Origin: VFZP01 sp043730365
Lineage (GTDB): Bacteria; Acidobacteriota; Terriglobia; Bryobacterales; Bryobacteraceae
DNA: 17,904 bases
Direction of reading: 5' to 3'
NCBI GenBank assembly: GCA_043730365.1
Contig: JAYTKJ010000557.1
Location: 1-17,904 of the forward strand
In this document: piece after piece, positions 17,401 through 17,904 of the stretch
How positions within the stretch are numbered: the first letter of the stretch is position 1
Layout: every line of letters starts with the position of its first letter
Notes under the pieces: model-generated
Told to the model about the DNA's origin: nothing
The model's database searches: none
The model's input: the letters and a program-made list of their open reading frames with translations, nothing else
Translations under genes and position numbers: made by a program

Positions 17401-17703
17401 GACAACCCGAGCGCGTCTCTTTGGTTCAACCCGGCGGCGTTCCGGCCGGCGGCTTCGCCTTTCGGCACGGCGGGCAGGGGGGGCGTTTTGGGCCCTGGCC
17501 TGCAGAATTGGGACTTCACGTTGGGCAAATTCTTCGCGGTCACCGAGAGAGTGCGTGTTCAGTTCCGCGGTGAACTATTCAATGCGTTCAACCAGGTCAA
17601 CCTCAACTTCCCGAACTCGAACGCGTCCGGCGGCGGGTTCGGCGTCGTGACCAGCGCATTACCCGGGCGCAGCATCCAGTTGGGGCTGAAGCTCTACTAC
17701 TAA
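14455..17703 (+). CDS. Oar-like TonB-dependent outer-membrane receptor, intact
   Basis: This is an intact 1,082-residue counterpart of the receptor at 1372-4759. From the ATG at 14455 (ATG at 14467 also possible; neither has a clear Shine-Dalgarno) it has a signal peptide ending VLLAQ at residue 24. A carboxypeptidase-regulatory-like domain spans about 28-110 (AEILGSVVDSSGGSVAGAKL; GVYAFPSLRIGSYEV). The plug has ELPLNRRDYTQLVLLAPG, NNFLLDGVDNNSNA, VAEFKVQTNAFSAEFGRSAG and VTIKSGTNQLRGTLWEF. A large beta-barrel then ends SIQLGLKLYY with terminal aromatic residues. The frame is open well upstream of 14455, but that region lacks signal-peptide character. No TonB box is evident, as is common in Oar-type proteins. 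The ligand is unknown; peptide, glycan or organophosphorus uptake are all possible. Divergent from the protease at 14333. Confidence 0.9.
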   Translation: MIRNMTFRIFFGFLLLGVPVLLAQSENAEILGSVVDSSGGSVAGAKLTLKDRNTNFERTTISNEQGVYAFPSLRIGSYEVRAEQSGFRPASSVVPQLRVADRVRVDLVLQPGDVASEVTVQSEVTGQLETETSSRGQIIASEQIRELPLNRRDYTQLVLLAPGTVTQPGRRIGGAINVNGNRALQNNFLLDGVDNNSNATSFRGERVDVIRPSVDAVAEFKVQTNAFSAEFGRSAGGAVNVTIKSGTNQLRGTLWEFFRNDRLDAKGWTPTADGRKPKLRYNLFGANLGGPIRRDRTFFFANYEREMERQGTSYISTMPTDALIRGDFNNVPVAGDLRIQPRDPLTVTAANPTGTLFPNLAIPQSRWDSVSRRMATLAEFPRGVTGAGVPFAGYYLSTVTNRTNVDRLDMRLDHNVTDKLRIFGRYSFSDLETFRPGLFPGLIEGSFNDGFGTTATRGQHGVAAGTWVVSPTTLAELRLGYTRLGANVYPPNFGSAGPTELTGIPNLPSAPAINGGWPKMILDGMSSFGRHTSTPQFQIPNVYILDNTWNLLRGKHAVRFGYNVQHIQTAVMDVSALIGVFRFNRNQFSNNPWADFLLGMPTSHSQTSFSVLYNRKWINSGFVQDDFKIRRHLTLNLGLRYEFSTPVTEKYNRLVNFNPATGERTFGKDGGLFERALVSADRRNFAPRLGLAWTVQPKTVVRSAFGIFYNHTNRQGREGLLGMNAPYVVDLTRVQGIQTANPITLQGGPPAGFLANATTVDQIQRGNDPNLRNPYVMQWNFTLQRELFKSWLFEAGYVGNRSVQNTRFLNANQALRTGSAASLQQRRPFPQFADIQYMDSGATTSYNSFQTRVERSFANGFSFLHSFTYGRLLSNSGNWLEGFASPQDSRNYAAEWGLDPSHVKWNSVANWVYAVPVGRGKKWGSSWNRAADGLLGGWEVSGIWTLRSGFPITITSSSCGDCNIGGERTQRADVVAGQSWKLDNPSASLWFNPAAFRPAASPFGTAGRGGVLGPGLQNWDFTLGKFFAVTERVRVQFRGELFNAFNQVNLNFPNSNASGGGFGVVTSALPGRSIQLGLKLYY

Positions 17704-17904
17704 GCGGTGGCCCATAAATAGAACCACATAGATAGGCATAGTTCTGTCAGAAGCGGTTTGGCATGGAGCCTCGTTTCCGATAGCACTAGATCTGTCCCAG
17801 GCAACATCGACAGTGTTCCGGACTGAAATCGCCCAGTGAACAGCAAGGCTTGAGTGTGTTAGAGTTCTTCCCATAGATTCATTTCAAGGAAGACATATAA
17901 CAAT

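Noticed and set aside
17704..17904. Possible promoter and ribosome site (AAGGA near 17886) for a gene beyond the window
   Set aside because: No start codon at proper spacing is inside the window, and the promoter hexamers are weak.

Overview
The window most resembles a GC-rich Acidobacteriota chromosome (Bryobacter/Solibacter type). That inference rests mainly on two very large Oar-like outer-membrane receptors (signal peptide, carboxypeptidase-regulatory-like domain, plug, beta-barrel), a family greatly expanded in that phylum. I see no rRNA, tRNA, CRISPR array, transposase or phage gene.

Layout. (1) 101-1268, minus: a phosphonoacetate hydrolase (PhnA-type) gene with every metal ligand in place but split by a single extra base near 1024-1027. 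(2) 1372-4759, plus: an Oar-like receptor, also frameshifted (near 1598-1601), diverging from phnA across about 100 bp. (3) 4820-8223, plus: a Tat-exported PhoD phosphatase followed by btaA and btaB, which make the phosphorus-free betaine lipid DGTS; phoD-btaA are 6 bp apart and btaA-btaB overlap by 4 bp. (4) 8136-12984, minus: a five-gene phosphonate-catabolism operon, in order of transcription an OPA-family MFS transporter, a FAD oxidoreductase (TIGR03364/PbfC type), a zinc alcohol dehydrogenase (TIGR03366 type), phosphonoacetaldehyde hydrolase PhnX, and a PhnZ/TmpB-type HD-domain oxygenase. A Pho-box-like site lies just upstream at 13012-13029. (5) 13053-14333, minus: an exported TPR protein with two retropepsin-like lobes. 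(6) 14455-17703, plus: a second, intact Oar-like receptor, followed by about 200 bp (17704-17904) with no gene I can support. Bases 1-100 also hold no confident gene.

How the parts fit. Nearly everything between 101 and 12984 concerns phosphorus. PhoD frees phosphate from organic esters outside the cytoplasm, BtaA/BtaB replace phospholipids with a phosphorus-free lipid, and the minus-strand operon imports organophosphonates and breaks their C-P bonds. PhnA would hydrolyse phosphonoacetate if it were intact. I read this as a phosphate-starvation island. Its most interesting feature is the missing upstream enzymes: there is no PhnW transaminase for PhnX and no PhnY dioxygenase for the HD oxygenase. 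The FAD enzyme is the best local candidate to supply phosphonoacetaldehyde by oxidising aminoethylphosphonate or its N-methyl derivatives. All functional statements come from motif recognition by eye; no database search was run.
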